Shown here one piece after another: positions 52,319-62,285 of a DNA stretch of 64,000 nt. Location of the stretch: NCBI RefSeq assembly GCF_000521785.1, contig NZ_JALZ01000014.1, forward strand, positions 33,057 to 97,056, given 5' to 3'. Both the position numbers and the translations under genes were made by a program. Each line of letters opens with the position of its first letter. Position 1 is the stretch's first letter. The DNA is from Roseivivax halodurans JCM 10272 (GTDB taxonomy: Bacteria > Pseudomonadota > Alphaproteobacteria > Rhodobacterales > Rhodobacteraceae). The notes beneath the pieces were generated by a model. That model did no database searches and had not been told where the DNA came from. It was given only the letters and a program-made list of their open reading frames with translations.

Positions 52319-53464
52319 TCACTCTTCGGATTCGAACGCGGAGAGATCCGGAAGATCTCCCATGGCGGTGGCGAAGTCGGGGAAATCCCCTCCCTCGCCG
52401 ATGTCACCCCCAAGCGCCGCCTCGAAATCGAGGGGCGGCAGGTCCGGCAACTCGTACTCGTCGTCCCCGAGCTTCATCCCACTGCCCCCCGTCAAGGCCG
52501 GGATGCCGAATTCCATGGGCCCTTCCGCAGCCTCCTCCGGCGCGGTCTTCGGCGGCGAGACATCGATCTCGGGCCTCCCGCGCGCCTCTCCTTGCCGGCT
52601 CGCGCCGGTCGACTGGGAGATGCGGATCGCCCGTTGCCCGTTGAGCTGGCCGAGGCGGCCACGCGTCACCCGGTAGCCGCCACGCGCCACGAGTTCGGCC
52701 TGGTCGAGCACGTCGGCGGGCAGCGGCAGCAGCGCGCCGACCGTCAGCGCCTCGGCCACGGAGACGGGAAGCCGCATCCGGCAGAGCACCGCGTCGATCT
52801 CGGCGGGCAGGCTCATCATCAGCTCTTCGTGCCGCGGTGCGACCGTCTCCTCCGGGATGCGCTCGGGCTCCGCCGCCTCGTCGGGTAGTGCAAGCGATAC
52901 CCGGCCCTGGCGCAGGCCCCCGCCCATGTCGAGCTCGGCCTCGAACAGCCGATAGCGCGAGGCAGAGAGAAGGTTCGCGGCGATCCGCGGGCTTTCGATC
53001 ATCGCGCCGTACCGGTAAGCGGCGAGGCCCGTCCCGAGCGGGTCATTTCCGAGATAGGCGCAAAGCCGTACCAGCGCGCCCTCGATCAGGGGGGCTGCGA
53101 CTGCGGCATCGGTCGGCGTGAGGCGCCTGTCGTCGAGCTCCATATCGGTGACGATCCCGAGCGTCTGCACCTCGACGAGCGCGGTTACCGTGGCCCGGTC
53201 GAGCACGGCAAAACCAATCGCCTCGCCCGGTCCGTCCAGGAGCAGGATCATGTCGCCCGCCTCGAACACGGCGACGGCCCGGTACTGATCGACCATCTGG
53301 ATCTGAGCGTTGCGTGCGATCAAGGCCAGGTTCCACGCCTCTTCGGCCGTCCTGGCATAGGCGCGGCGCAGCGCCTTTTCCGCGGACATGCCGCGGGCCT
53401 CGATCGCCCGGCGTGCCGCTTGTGCCTTGCGGCTGAGCACCTTCTCCGCGGCTGCCTCCGACAT
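52319..53464 (-). CDS. FliM/FliN-family (SpoA) flagellar motor switch-like protein
   Basis: 381 residues. An N-terminal FliM-like middle domain (residues about 30-185) is followed by a SpoA domain near 220-290 (LPVSVAEALTVGALLPLPADVLDQAEL and GGYRVTRGRLGQLNGQRA, abbreviated here to LTVGALLPLPADVL and RLGQLNGQRAIRI). The last 60 residues are acidic and probably disordered. No flagellar genes are nearby. Such orphan Roseobacter FliM-like proteins are thought to serve the flagellar C-ring. Confidence 0.8.
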   Translation of the reverse strand: MSEAAAEKVLSRKAQAARRAIEARGMSAEKALRRAYARTAEEAWNLALIARNAQIQMVDQYRAVAVFEAGDMILLLDGPGEAIGFAVLDRATVTALVEVQTLGIVTDMELDDRRLTPTDAAVAAPLIEGALVRLCAYLGNDPLGTGLAAYRYGAMIESPRIAANLLSASRYRLFEAELDMGGGLRQGRVSLALPDEAAEPERIPEETVAPRHEELMMSLPAEIDAVLCRMRLPVSVAEALTVGALLPLPADVLDQAELVARGGYRVTRGRLGQLNGQRAIRISQSTGASRQGEARGRPEIDVSPPKTAPEEAAEGPMEFGIPALTGGSGMKLGDDEYELPDLPPLDFEAALGGDIGEGGDFPDFATAMGDLPDLSAFESEE

Positions 53465-53539
53465 ACCTCGCCCGTTCTGGAATCCTGTCCTCGGCCCCGT
53501 TTATCGCCGCGACAGGTTACCAAGCCCTTTCGCGCCGCC

Positions 53540-56230
53540 TCACTGCGCCGCGAGTGCCGCCTCCTGTGCCAGCTCGACGCGGAATGCGGTGCCGCCCTGC
53601 CCCGGCAGGTACGAGATACCGCCCCCGAGCCGCGTCATGATCTGGCGGCAGATCGCAAGTCCGAGCCCGGCCCCGCCCGCCTTCTGCTCGGCGATGCGGC
53701 TGAACTTCTCGAAGATCGTGTCCCGCGCCTCGGCGCTGATGCCGGGCCCGTTGTCGACGAAATCGACGGTGACCCGGCCCGGCTCCCGCGCCACCCGGAT
53801 CTGCAGGACCGGATGCGCCGCCTCGCAATACTTGTCGGCGTTCGAGACGAGGTTGATGAAGACCTGCGCCAGCCGGTCGAGATCGGTGTTGAGCCAGACG
53901 GCGTCCTCGGCCCGCCGGTCGCGGCGGAGCTCGATCCCGCCCGGCCCGATGCTCGCCGCCGCCACCGCGCGGTCGAGCACCTCCGACAGGCGCCCCTCGC
54001 GCAGGTTGAGGTTCACCTGCCCGTTCTCGAGAACGCTTAGATCGAGAAGGTCGTCGAGCAGCCGCGTCAGGCGCACCGCCTCGTCGTGGATGATCGAGGC
54101 AAAGCGGCTGCGCTCCTCGGCAGGCAGGGTCTCACTGTCCCGCAGGATCTCGGAGAAGGCGCGGATCGAGGTCATCGGCGTGCGCAGCTCGTGGCTGATC
54201 TGGCTGAGAAACGCGTCCTTCTGGACCGAGAGGCGCGTCAGCTTGCGGTTCGCGTCGCGCAGCTGGCTGGCGGTCAGCGCCAGTTCCTCGGACTGCGCCT
54301 CGAGCCGCGCCGAATATTCCATCAGCTGCGCGCTTTCGTCGGCGACCGCCATCAGGTCCTCGACGGAAACCGACATTCCGCCGACGATCTGTCCGACCAT
54401 GGCATGCGCCGTCGCCGCGCCGACCGACCCCGCGAGCTCCCGCTCGAGCGCTCCGAGGAATTCGGGCGTCGGCTCGGGCAGATCGCCCCGTACCCCCTGA
54501 CGCCGGGCTTCCCGCCGGAAGAGCGCCATGGCGTCCCGCGCCCCGAGGATGCGCTGCGCCATGATCATCAGGTCCTCGGTCTGCGCGACGCCCCCGATCC
54601 ACGAGCGCGGTCCGGGCGAATGCTGGAAGACGTTGACGAACTGCGCCCCCTGCAGCCGTTCAAGCGGGGTCGGAAAGCTCGCGACGGACGCCACGAAGAA
54701 GATGCCCGCGTTGAACGACATCGACCAGAGGATCGCGTGGAGGAGCGGATCGATCCCCTCGATCCCGAAGAGCGCCTGCGGCCGCAGCCAGCCCATGCCC
54801 CAGGGCCCGGCCTCGAGCACGGCGGCCGACAGCACGCCCGCCCCTCCGATCGACGGAAGGAAGAGCGTGTAGACCCAGATCGAAAAGCCCGCGACGAGCC
54901 CCGCCAGCGCGCCGACCCGCGTCGCCCCCCGCCAGAAGATGCCGCCGAGCATGGCCGGCAGCACCTGCGCGACCCCGGCAAAGGAGACAAGGCCGATCGT
55001 GGCAAGCGCGCTCCCCCCGCCCGAAAGCGAGTAGTAGAGGTAACCCAGCATCACCACGCCCGCGATCGAGAGCCGCCGCGCGGTCAGGACCACGTGCCGG
55101 ACGTCTCCCGAGACCGACGCGCCGCTACCGGTGAGACGCAGCCAGACCGGCATGACGATGTGGTTCGACACCATGGTCGAGAGGGCGATCGCCGCGACGA
55201 TCACCATGGAGGTGGCAGAGGAGAAGCCGCCGAGGAAGGACAGCGCTGCGAGTCCCTCCTGCCCCTGATCGAGAGGGACCGTCAGCACGAAGAGATCGGG
55301 GTTGGCACCTGGCGGCAGGAGATCGAGTCCGACGACGGCGATCGGCACGACGAAGAGCGACATCAGCAGGAGGTAGGCCGGAAACGCCCAGGACGCGACC
55401 CGCAGGTGCGACTCGTCGCTCGCTTCGACCACGAGGACCTGGAAGATCCGCGGCAGGCAGAGGAAGGCGGCGGCCGAGAGGAACGTGATCCCCGCCCAGC
55501 GTCCGCCGTCCACGCTCCATTGCCCGAGCTCGGAGGCGTCGATCCGCTCCAGCGTCGCGGCGAGCCCGCCCGAAAGTCCCCAGACCACGAAGATGCCGAC
55601 CGAGAGAAGCGCGATCAGCTTGACCACCGCTTCGACCGCGATGGCCATGACGACCCCATTGTGGCGCTCGTTGGCATCGAGGTTGCGTGTCCCGAAGATG
55701 ACGGTGAAGAGCCCGAGCCCCACCGCCACCCAGAACGCCGTGGTGTTCTCCGGTCCGGGACGCGGATCGAGCGCCTGCCCGCCCTCGCTGAAGACGGCGA
55801 AACTCAGCGTCACCGACTGGAGTTGCAGGGCGATGTAGGGTGTGGTGCCGACAACCGCGAGGATCGTGACGAGGATCGCAAGTGTGTTGGACTTGCCGTA
55901 GCGCGCCGAGACGAGGTCGGCGATCGAGGTCACCCGCTGCGACCGGCCGATGCGCACGAGCTTGCGCACGCCCCACCACCAACCGAGCATCACGAGGCTC
56001 GGACCGAGATAGATCGTGACGTATTCGAGCCCCGTCCGCGCCGCTGCCCCCACGGCGCCGTAGAAGGTCCACGCCGTGCAGTAGATCGAGAGCGACAGCG
56101 TGTAGACCAGCGGCGAGCGCAGCCACCGCACCCGCCCCTCCATCGCCCGACGCTCGGCCACGAAGGCGATGACGAAGAGGAAGAGCACATAGGCGAGGCA
56201 GACCGCGACGAGCGCGTTGAGCGTGGTCAT
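53540..56230 (-). CDS. Sodium:solute symporter-histidine kinase fusion (CbrA/CrbS-like)
   Basis: 896 residues. Residues 1-500 form a thirteen-helix SSS transporter domain. A linker with a coiled-coil leads to the kinase: H-box HELRTPMTSIRAFSEIL with phospho-accepting His680, N-box NLVSNADKYC, and G-boxes DNGPGISAEA and GAGLGLAICRQIM. No C-terminal receiver. Related CrbS/CbrA kinases link uptake of acetate or amino acids to gene control. It is the last gene of a three-gene overlapping operon with a stand-alone receiver. Confidence 0.94.
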   Translation of the reverse strand: MTTLNALVAVCLAYVLFLFVIAFVAERRAMEGRVRWLRSPLVYTLSLSIYCTAWTFYGAVGAAARTGLEYVTIYLGPSLVMLGWWWGVRKLVRIGRSQRVTSIADLVSARYGKSNTLAILVTILAVVGTTPYIALQLQSVTLSFAVFSEGGQALDPRPGPENTTAFWVAVGLGLFTVIFGTRNLDANERHNGVVMAIAVEAVVKLIALLSVGIFVVWGLSGGLAATLERIDASELGQWSVDGGRWAGITFLSAAAFLCLPRIFQVLVVEASDESHLRVASWAFPAYLLLMSLFVVPIAVVGLDLLPPGANPDLFVLTVPLDQGQEGLAALSFLGGFSSATSMVIVAAIALSTMVSNHIVMPVWLRLTGSGASVSGDVRHVVLTARRLSIAGVVMLGYLYYSLSGGGSALATIGLVSFAGVAQVLPAMLGGIFWRGATRVGALAGLVAGFSIWVYTLFLPSIGGAGVLSAAVLEAGPWGMGWLRPQALFGIEGIDPLLHAILWSMSFNAGIFFVASVASFPTPLERLQGAQFVNVFQHSPGPRSWIGGVAQTEDLMIMAQRILGARDAMALFRREARRQGVRGDLPEPTPEFLGALERELAGSVGAATAHAMVGQIVGGMSVSVEDLMAVADESAQLMEYSARLEAQSEELALTASQLRDANRKLTRLSVQKDAFLSQISHELRTPMTSIRAFSEILRDSETLPAEERSRFASIIHDEAVRLTRLLDDLLDLSVLENGQVNLNLREGRLSEVLDRAVAAASIGPGGIELRRDRRAEDAVWLNTDLDRLAQVFINLVSNADKYCEAAHPVLQIRVAREPGRVTVDFVDNGPGISAEARDTIFEKFSRIAEQKAGGAGLGLAICRQIMTRLGGGISYLPGQGGTAFRVELAQEAALAAQ

Positions 56231-56529
56231 GCTCCGCCCCCCTCGGATCGATCCTCCGCGCCCGGCTCGTCACCGTCCCCGGTGAGAACCGACAGTACGG
56301 CGCCGACGGCCACGAGGACGACCCAGACCGTGAAGACGTAGATCAGCGCACCCGACACGCTCGGGGAGCCATCTTCTCCCTGGGGCCAGAGCAGCGGGAT
56401 CGCCCAGGCGAAGAGCCCGAGGACCGGCAGGAGCCGCGCCGCGTCCCGCATCCGCCGCCGCCGGTAGCTGCGCCGCTCGAGAAAGACGAGCGGGGCACTG
56501 CGAGGCGGCGGCTCGGGACGCTCGCTCAT
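56227..56529 (-). CDS. Small membrane protein between kinase and receiver genes
   Basis: 100 residues. Two membrane segments at about 32-50 and 58-80 (LLPVLGLFAWAIPLLW; ALIYVFTVWVVLVAVGAVLS), with a basic N-terminus and acidic C-terminus. Its start overlaps the receiver stop and its stop overlaps the kinase start (ATGA both times). It may act as a small subunit of the symporter-kinase, analogous to the small partners of some SSS permeases; inference from context only. Confidence 0.8.
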   Translation of the reverse strand: MSERPEPPPRSAPLVFLERRSYRRRRMRDAARLLPVLGLFAWAIPLLWPQGEDGSPSVSGALIYVFTVWVVLVAVGAVLSVLTGDGDEPGAEDRSEGGGA

Positions 56530-56897
56530 GAGACCGGAACGAGGGCCCGGACCGCCTCGAGCATCTCGGAATTCGAGAACGGCTTGGTCATGAAGCGGCT
56601 GACGCCGGACTGCTCGGCCATTTCTCGGTCGCGTGTCTGGCCGCGGGCGGTCAGCATCATGATCGGCAAGTCTCGGAATTCGGGGCTCGAGCGCAGCTCG
56701 CGCAGGATGTCGTAGCCGGACCGCCCCGGCAGCATGACGTCGAGGATCACAACGTCGGGGCGCAGGCTGCGTACCTTCTCGGCGGCATCCACCCCGTTCG
56801 AATGGGTCCTGACGCGCCAGCCGTCGCGCGACAGGATGAAGCTGATCGCCTCGATGATGTTCGGCTCATCCTCGATCAGCAGGATCTCTCTGCCCAT
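56526..56897 (-). CDS. Stand-alone response regulator receiver
   Basis: 123 residues, one CheY-like domain without output domain. Phospho-accepting Asp53 in VVILDVMLPGRSG, acidic pair at residues 9-10, Thr83 and Lys105 are all in place. The start at 56897 has GGAG upstream; the GTG at 56906 is less likely. As first gene of the operon it is the natural target of the downstream symporter-kinase. Without its own DNA-binding domain it must act through another protein. Confidence 0.93.
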   Translation of the reverse strand: MGREILLIEDEPNIIEAISFILSRDGWRVRTHSNGVDAAEKVRSLRPDVVILDVMLPGRSGYDILRELRSSPEFRDLPIMMLTARGQTRDREMAEQSGVSRFMTKPFSNSEMLEAVRALVPVS

Positions 56898-57006
56898 GCA
56901 GGCCACTCCTCCCCTGTCCTGCCCCTGCGCGGCGGTTTCGCCGCCGTTCCCCCCGGGCCGGATGGCTTTTTATCTCCTTTCCGTGAGGCCCTGTCAAAAG
57001 AACCGG

Positions 57007-58326
57007 TCAGCGTCCCCCCAGACCGTCTCGGGCGAGGATCGACGGCTCCCGACGCGCCTGGCACGGATCGTGCGGGCAGATGCGGCAGGTCACCCCGACA
57101 GGCATGGGATCCGCCGCTCCCTCCGCATCGGGCGGAACCGGCACGATGAGCATATGCGCCGAATAGAGCGGCACCTGCCCGGGGCGCAACGGCGCAACTG
57201 CAGTGGCGATCGCATAGGCCGTGAAGCTGCGCCGCGTCCGCCCCGGCTGCGCGATCGCACGCGCCACAGGCACCATCGGGTGGCTCAGCGACTGGTAGAG
57301 CGGCCAGAGCGGGCACCCTGCGCCGAAGCGCGGCAGAGGGAAATCGGGCAGCGGCTTTCGATAGGTCAGCGCCCCGGCGCCGTCGCTGACGACGAGCCCG
57401 GCCGGTGCTTCGAGCGCATCTTCGGGCAGCGCCGCGAGCCGCCGCATGACACGGGCGGGATCGGCACCGAGCGCCTCCGCGAGAACGAACGGATCGGGTC
57501 CCGCCGCGGCCAGCGCCGGACGCAGCCGCGCGAGCGGCAGCGCAGCGGCGTCGGCCGCATAGCGCGCGAGAATGTCGACGAGCATCTGCCGCGCCGTGGC
57601 CGAAGCCTCGCCAGCGAGCCGCGCCGCCATCTCCTCGGGATTGAGCGCCCCAGTCTCGATCAGGGGAAACCGGTGCCCCGCCTGCTCGAGGATCGCGTCG
57701 ACCTCTTCCTGCGGGACCGTCGCCTCGGCGGAAGCGTCCTCGGCGGCGTCGAGATAGCCGACGAGCGTCCGGCTCGTCTCCGCGAGCCGCGCGGCGTCCT
57801 CGTGGATGTTGCGGTGAAAGCGGCGCTGCCAGGCCGGCGGGAGTTCTCCGGGCTCGGCGAGGATCGAGGCCGTGGAGCGGATCGCCGTCACCGTCGAGAG
57901 CATCTCGTGCAGCGCCGCCGCAAGGTGCGGATCGTGGGTCAGGCGGTCGGACAGGGTCTCGACGGAATGCTCCAGCGCCCCGACCCGGCGATGGCTCTCG
58001 GCGAGCAGGTCGGCCCAGCCCGGAAAGCGCCCGGCGAACTCGTCGATCCGGTCGATCTCGGCCCGGCCTCCGCGGGCATGTGCCGCCGCTTCCCTCAGCC
58101 CCGCGATCAGCGTCGCCTCTGCGCCCTCGGTGAGGATGGCGGGCTCGACCTCGAGGATCTGCGCGATGTCGAGCAGCAGCTTGCCGCCGATTCTGCGCCG
58201 GTTGTGCTCGATAAGGTTGAGATAGCTCGGCGATATATTCGCCTCGCGTGCAAGGTCCGCCTGCTTCAATCCCGCCATGATCCGGCGCTCCCGGATGCGG
58301 CTTCCGGTAAGGGACTCGCCGGGCAT
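57007..58326 (-). CDS. ScfR-like XRE-family regulator (short-chain acyl-CoA responsive)
   Basis: 439 residues. An N-terminal XRE helix-turn-helix (residues 10-65, LKQADLAREANISPSYLNLIE) is joined to a long domain ending in a cysteine cluster, CPLWPLYQ and CRICPHDPCQARREPS. This layout fits the ScfR/RamB/PrpC-type regulators that control short-chain fatty-acid genes and probably bind acyl-CoA or sense redox. It is divergent from the ABC transporter genes with 221 bp between, so it very likely controls them and/or the following CoA-ligase gene. Confidence 0.85.
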   Translation of the reverse strand: MPGESLTGSRIRERRIMAGLKQADLAREANISPSYLNLIEHNRRRIGGKLLLDIAQILEVEPAILTEGAEATLIAGLREAAAHARGGRAEIDRIDEFAGRFPGWADLLAESHRRVGALEHSVETLSDRLTHDPHLAAALHEMLSTVTAIRSTASILAEPGELPPAWQRRFHRNIHEDAARLAETSRTLVGYLDAAEDASAEATVPQEEVDAILEQAGHRFPLIETGALNPEEMAARLAGEASATARQMLVDILARYAADAAALPLARLRPALAAAGPDPFVLAEALGADPARVMRRLAALPEDALEAPAGLVVSDGAGALTYRKPLPDFPLPRFGAGCPLWPLYQSLSHPMVPVARAIAQPGRTRRSFTAYAIATAVAPLRPGQVPLYSAHMLIVPVPPDAEGAADPMPVGVTCRICPHDPCQARREPSILARDGLGGR

Positions 58327-58350
58327 GATGTTTTCCCTGCTAACTCAACT

Positions 58351-58480
58351 CTTTGCTGCGCTGCGACATAAGGTAATTTTCAATCTCCGCAGCGCTCTGT
58401 GCATTAATTTACAAAAAAACCCTTTATCACAAGCGCTTTGTTGCGCGGCTTTACGCCGACCCACCATAGTACCTTTGCAC
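58351..58480. promoter_or_regulatory. Repeated CTTTGC-type motifs upstream of the ABC operon
   Basis: CTTTGCTGCGCTGC (58351-58364) and CTTTGTTGCGCGGC (58436-58449) differ at two of 14 positions, and CTTTGCACC occurs near 58474. They lie between the ScfR-like gene and the transporter operon. RamB-type regulators recognise TTTGC/GCAAA words, so these are candidate operators. Confidence 0.45.
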
Positions 58481-58547
58481 CTGATGTGCCTGCGGCCCGG
58501 CCGGGAAGAGGAGCCTGGCGGTCGCCAAAGTCCTTAGGGAGGATGAC

Positions 58548-59909
58548 ATGACCAATCGTTTCGTGACACGCCGCGGCGTGCTCAAGACCAGTGCGATCGC
58601 CGGGGCGGGCCTCGCGCTGCCGACCTACCTGCGGGCGCAGGAAAGCGGCTTCACCAACGCGCCCACCGGCGACACCGTCACGCTTGGCTTCAACGTGCCC
58701 CAGACAGGCCCCTATGCCGACGAGGGTGCGGACGAGTTGCGCGCCTTCGAGCTTGCCGTCGAGCATCTGAACGGCGGCGGCGATGGCGGCATGCTGCAGA
58801 CCTTCTCGGAGAAGAACCTCGACGGCACCGGCATCCTCGGCAAGAAGGTCGAGTTCGTCACCGGCGACACTCAGACGAAATCCGACGCCGCCCGCGCCTC
58901 GGCCCGCTCGATGATCGAGAAAGACGGCGCGGTGATGATCTCCGGCGGCTCCTCCTCGGGCGTCGCAGTCGCCGTGCAGGGCCTCTGCCAGGAGGCGGGC
59001 GTCATCTTCATGGCCGGCCTCACGCATTCCAACGACACCACCGGCAAGGACAAGAAGGCCAACGGCTTCCGCCACTTCTTCAACGCCTACATGTCCGCGG
59101 CGGCAATGGCCCCGGTGCTCGAAAGCCTCTACGGCACCGACCGCAAGGCCTACCACCTGACCGCCGACTACACCTGGGGATGGACGCAGCAGGAATCGAT
59201 CCAGGCCGCGACCGAAGCTATGGGCTGGGAGACGGTCCAGAACGTGCTGACCCCGCTCGCCCAGACCGACTTCTCCTCCTATATCGCGCCGGTCCTGCAA
59301 TCGGGCGCCGACGTTCTCGTGCTCAACCATTACGGCGGCAACATGGTCAACTCGCTGACCAACGCCGTGCAGTTCGGCCTGCGCGAGGCCCAGGCCAACG
59401 GCAAGGACTTCCAGATCGTCGTGCCGCTCTATTCGGAGCTCATGGCCCGCGGCGCCGGCGAGAACATCAAGGGCATCCCCGGCTCGCAGAACTGGGACTG
59501 GAAGATCGAGAACGAGCTCGGCAGCCGCTACGTCGGCACCAATGCCTTCGTGAAGTCCTTCGGCGAGAAATACGGCTTCCCGCCGAGCCAGGCGGCGCAG
59601 ACCTGCTACGCGCAGACGCTCCTCTATGCCGACGCGGTGAGCCGGGCGAACTCGTTCAACCCCTGCGCCGTCGCCGAGGCGCTCGAGGATTTCGAGTTCG
59701 ACGGTCTTGGCAACGGCCCGACCTCCTACCGCGGCTCCGACCACCAGTGCTTCAAGGACGTCGTCGTCGTGCGCGGCAAGGAGAATCCCGAGAACGAGTT
59801 CGACCTCGTGGAAATCGTCGAGGTCACTCCGACCGAGCAGGTCACCTACGAACCCGATCACCCGATGTTCTCGGGCGGCTCGCTCGGCTCCTGCAACCCG
59901 GGCGCCTGA
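58548..59909 (+). CDS. ABC transporter substrate-binding protein, branched-chain amino acid type
   Basis: 453 residues. A Tat-style signal (TRRGVLKTSAIAGAGLALP) precedes a type I periplasmic binding fold: VTLGFNVPQTGPYADEGADE to the C-terminal half. It belongs to the HAAT family (LivJ/UrtA), whose ligands include amino acids, urea and small carboxylates. The strong SD AGGGAGG lies just upstream. Head gene of a five-gene transport operon. Substrate not decided by sequence. Confidence 0.9.
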   Translation: MTNRFVTRRGVLKTSAIAGAGLALPTYLRAQESGFTNAPTGDTVTLGFNVPQTGPYADEGADELRAFELAVEHLNGGGDGGMLQTFSEKNLDGTGILGKKVEFVTGDTQTKSDAARASARSMIEKDGAVMISGGSSSGVAVAVQGLCQEAGVIFMAGLTHSNDTTGKDKKANGFRHFFNAYMSAAAMAPVLESLYGTDRKAYHLTADYTWGWTQQESIQAATEAMGWETVQNVLTPLAQTDFSSYIAPVLQSGADVLVLNHYGGNMVNSLTNAVQFGLREAQANGKDFQIVVPLYSELMARGAGENIKGIPGSQNWDWKIENELGSRYVGTNAFVKSFGEKYGFPPSQAAQTCYAQTLLYADAVSRANSFNPCAVAEALEDFEFDGLGNGPTSYRGSDHQCFKDVVVVRGKENPENEFDLVEIVEVTPTEQVTYEPDHPMFSGGSLGSCNPGA

Positions 59910-60034
59910 TCGGCTGAGACGATGCGGGCCGGCGCACCCCGCGGCCGGTCCACATCGATCCGGCGCGTCCCCCACACCCCGGGGCGCGCCGGACCTTATG
60001 CATCTGTCAGAGCCATCCCGAACGGACCCGACCC

Positions 60035-61066
60035 ATGGACGCCATAATCCTTCAGACGCTCAACGGGCTCGACAAGGGCTCTGCCTATGCGCTGATCGCG
60101 CTCGGCCTCACGCTCATCTTCGGCACGCTCGGCGTGGTGAACTTCGCGCACGGCGCGCTCTTCATGATCGGGGCGTTCTGCGCGGTGACGCTGCAGCGCA
60201 TCCTCGGCGCCAGCTTCACAACGATCGACGAGACCCGCACCGACTTCCTCGGCAATCCGATGCAGGTCGAGACGCCCTACGTGCATGCCTGGTTCGGACC
60301 AGAGACCGGCGCAAGCATCATCGAATGGTCGGTCCCGCTCGCCATCCTCTTCTCGATCCCGGTGATGCTACTGATCGGCCTCGTGATGGAGCGCGGCCTC
60401 ATCAAGCACTTCTACAAGCGCCCGCATGCCGACCAGATCCTCGTGACCTTCGGCCTCGCCATCGTGCTGCAGGAGATCATCAAGTATTTCTACGGCGCGA
60501 ACCCGATCCCGACGCCCGCGCCCGACGCGCTGACCGGCTCCTACGATTTCGGCCTCCTGCTCGGAATGGACCCGAACGTCATCATCTATCCCTACTGGCG
60601 GCTCGTCTATTTCGCCTTCGCGGCGCTGGTGATCGGCGGCGTCTTCGCCTTCTTGCAATTCACCACCTTCGGCATGGTCGTCCGCGCCGGCATGGCGGAC
60701 CGCGAGACGGTGGGCCTTCTCGGCATCAACATCGACAAGCGCTTCACCATCATGTTCGGCCTCGCCGCCGCCGTGGCGGGCCTTGCCGGGGTTATGTACG
60801 CGCCGATCAACTCTCCGAACTACCACATGGGCATGGACTTCCTCGTCCTGTCCTTTGTCGTGGTGGTCGTGGGCGGCATGGGCTCGCTGCCGGGCGCGGT
60901 GCTCGCGGGGTTCCTCCTCGGCATCCTCGAGAGCTTCGCCTCGATGACGCAGGTCATCAACCTCATCCCCGGCATCAACCAGATCATCATCTACGTCGTC
61001 GCCATCATCGTGCTTCTGGCCCGTCCGCGCGGGCTCATGGGGCGCCGCGGCGTGATGGAGGAGTAA
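60035..61066 (+). CDS. ABC transporter permease, LivH type
   Basis: 343 residues with eight to nine membrane segments; [20 protein letters not shown] and [13 protein letters not shown] are the LivH hallmarks. The middle has an inserted segment with [16 protein letters not shown], longer than in most LivH. It forms a heterodimer with the next gene product. The stop lies 4 bp before that gene. Confidence 0.92.
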   Translation: MDAIILQTLNGLDKGSAYALIALGLTLIFGTLGVVNFAHGALFMIGAFCAVTLQRILGASFTTIDETRTDFLGNPMQVETPYVHAWFGPETGASIIEWSVPLAILFSIPVMLLIGLVMERGLIKHFYKRPHADQILVTFGLAIVLQEIIKYFYGANPIPTPAPDALTGSYDFGLLLGMDPNVIIYPYWRLVYFAFAALVIGGVFAFLQFTTFGMVVRAGMADRETVGLLGINIDKRFTIMFGLAAAVAGLAGVMYAPINSPNYHMGMDFLVLSFVVVVVGGMGSLPGAVLAGFLLGILESFASMTQVINLIPGINQIIIYVVAIIVLLARPRGLMGRRGVMEE

Positions 61067-61070
61067 GCCA

Positions 61071-62273
61071 ATGCTCGGTCTCGGAAAGAAAGACCTCTCC
61101 CTGCTGATCCTGGTCGCGGTGCTGACGATGCTCGCACCCTTCCTGCTCAATCCCTTCCCGACGGACAGCGGCCTCGCGCAGTTCAACGCAGGCTATCCCG
61201 ACCTGATGCAGCGGTTCGTGATCTTCGGGATCTTCGCCATCGGCTTCAACATCCTCTTCGGCCTGACCGGCTACCTCAGCTTCGGCCACGCCGCCTTTCT
61301 CGGGGTCGGCTCCTATGCCGCGGTCTGGATGTTCAAGCTACTGTCGATGAACGTGGTCCCCGCGATCATCCTGTCGGTCATCATCGCGGGCGTCTTCGCG
61401 CTGGCCATCGGATACATCTCGCTGCGCCGCTCGGGCATCTATTTCTCGATCCTGACGCTCGCCTTCGCGCAGATGTCCTTCGCGCTCGCCTACTCGGTGC
61501 TGACCCCCATCACCAACGGTGAGACCGGCCTGCAGATCGCCCTCGACGACCCACGCATCCTCGGCGTCTCGCAGACCGAGGACGGATCGATCCCGGTCAC
61601 CCACTTCTTCGGGATCGAGATGCGCGCCACCGAGGTGCTGCGTCTCGGCGGGTGGGAGTTCCAGTTCTCCGCCGGCTACTACCTCTGCGCGCTGGTCATG
61701 CTGGTGGCCTTCTACCTTGCCATCCGCATCTTCCGCTCACCCTTCGGGATGATGCTGCGGGCGGTGAAGTCGAACCAGCAGCGGCTCTATTACACCGGCC
61801 TCAATGCACGCCCCTACACGCTCGCCGCCTTCGTGATCTCGGGCATGTATGCGGGTCTCGCGGGCGGGCTTCTCGCCTCCATGGACCCGCTCGCGGGCGC
61901 CGAGCGGATGCAGTGGACGGCGAGCGGCGAGGTCGTGCTGATGACCATCCTCGGCGGTGCCGGGACGCTCATCGGCCCGGTCCTCGGCGCGGGCTTCATC
62001 AAGTATTTCGAGAACATCTTCTCCAAGCTCAACGACAACGTCCTCCATGGCTGGTTCGCCTTCCTGCCCGACGGGCTCGAGGATTTCGTCGTGACCATCG
62101 TGCATCCCTTCGTCGGCAAGGGCTGGCACCTGACGCTGGGCCTGATGTTCATGGCCGTCGTGATCTTCCTGCCGGGCGGCCTCGTCGAGGGCGGCCAGCG
62201 GATCGCGCGCCTCTTCCGTCGCCGCAAGGCCTCGGACGAGCATCGCGCGGCCCAGGAAACCCCCGCGGAATAA
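61071..62273 (+). CDS. ABC transporter permease, LivM type
   Basis: 400 residues with about ten hydrophobic segments; [20 protein letters not shown] and [20 protein letters not shown] are LivM-conserved. It partners the LivH-type permease to form the membrane channel. The tail is basic. It is followed 12 bp later by the first ATPase gene. Confidence 0.92.
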   Translation: MLGLGKKDLSLLILVAVLTMLAPFLLNPFPTDSGLAQFNAGYPDLMQRFVIFGIFAIGFNILFGLTGYLSFGHAAFLGVGSYAAVWMFKLLSMNVVPAIILSVIIAGVFALAIGYISLRRSGIYFSILTLAFAQMSFALAYSVLTPITNGETGLQIALDDPRILGVSQTEDGSIPVTHFFGIEMRATEVLRLGGWEFQFSAGYYLCALVMLVAFYLAIRIFRSPFGMMLRAVKSNQQRLYYTGLNARPYTLAAFVISGMYAGLAGGLLASMDPLAGAERMQWTASGEVVLMTILGGAGTLIGPVLGAGFIKYFENIFSKLNDNVLHGWFAFLPDGLEDFVVTIVHPFVGKGWHLTLGLMFMAVVIFLPGGLVEGGQRIARLFRRRKASDEHRAAQETPAE

Positions 62274-62285
62274 GGAGCGCGCAAG

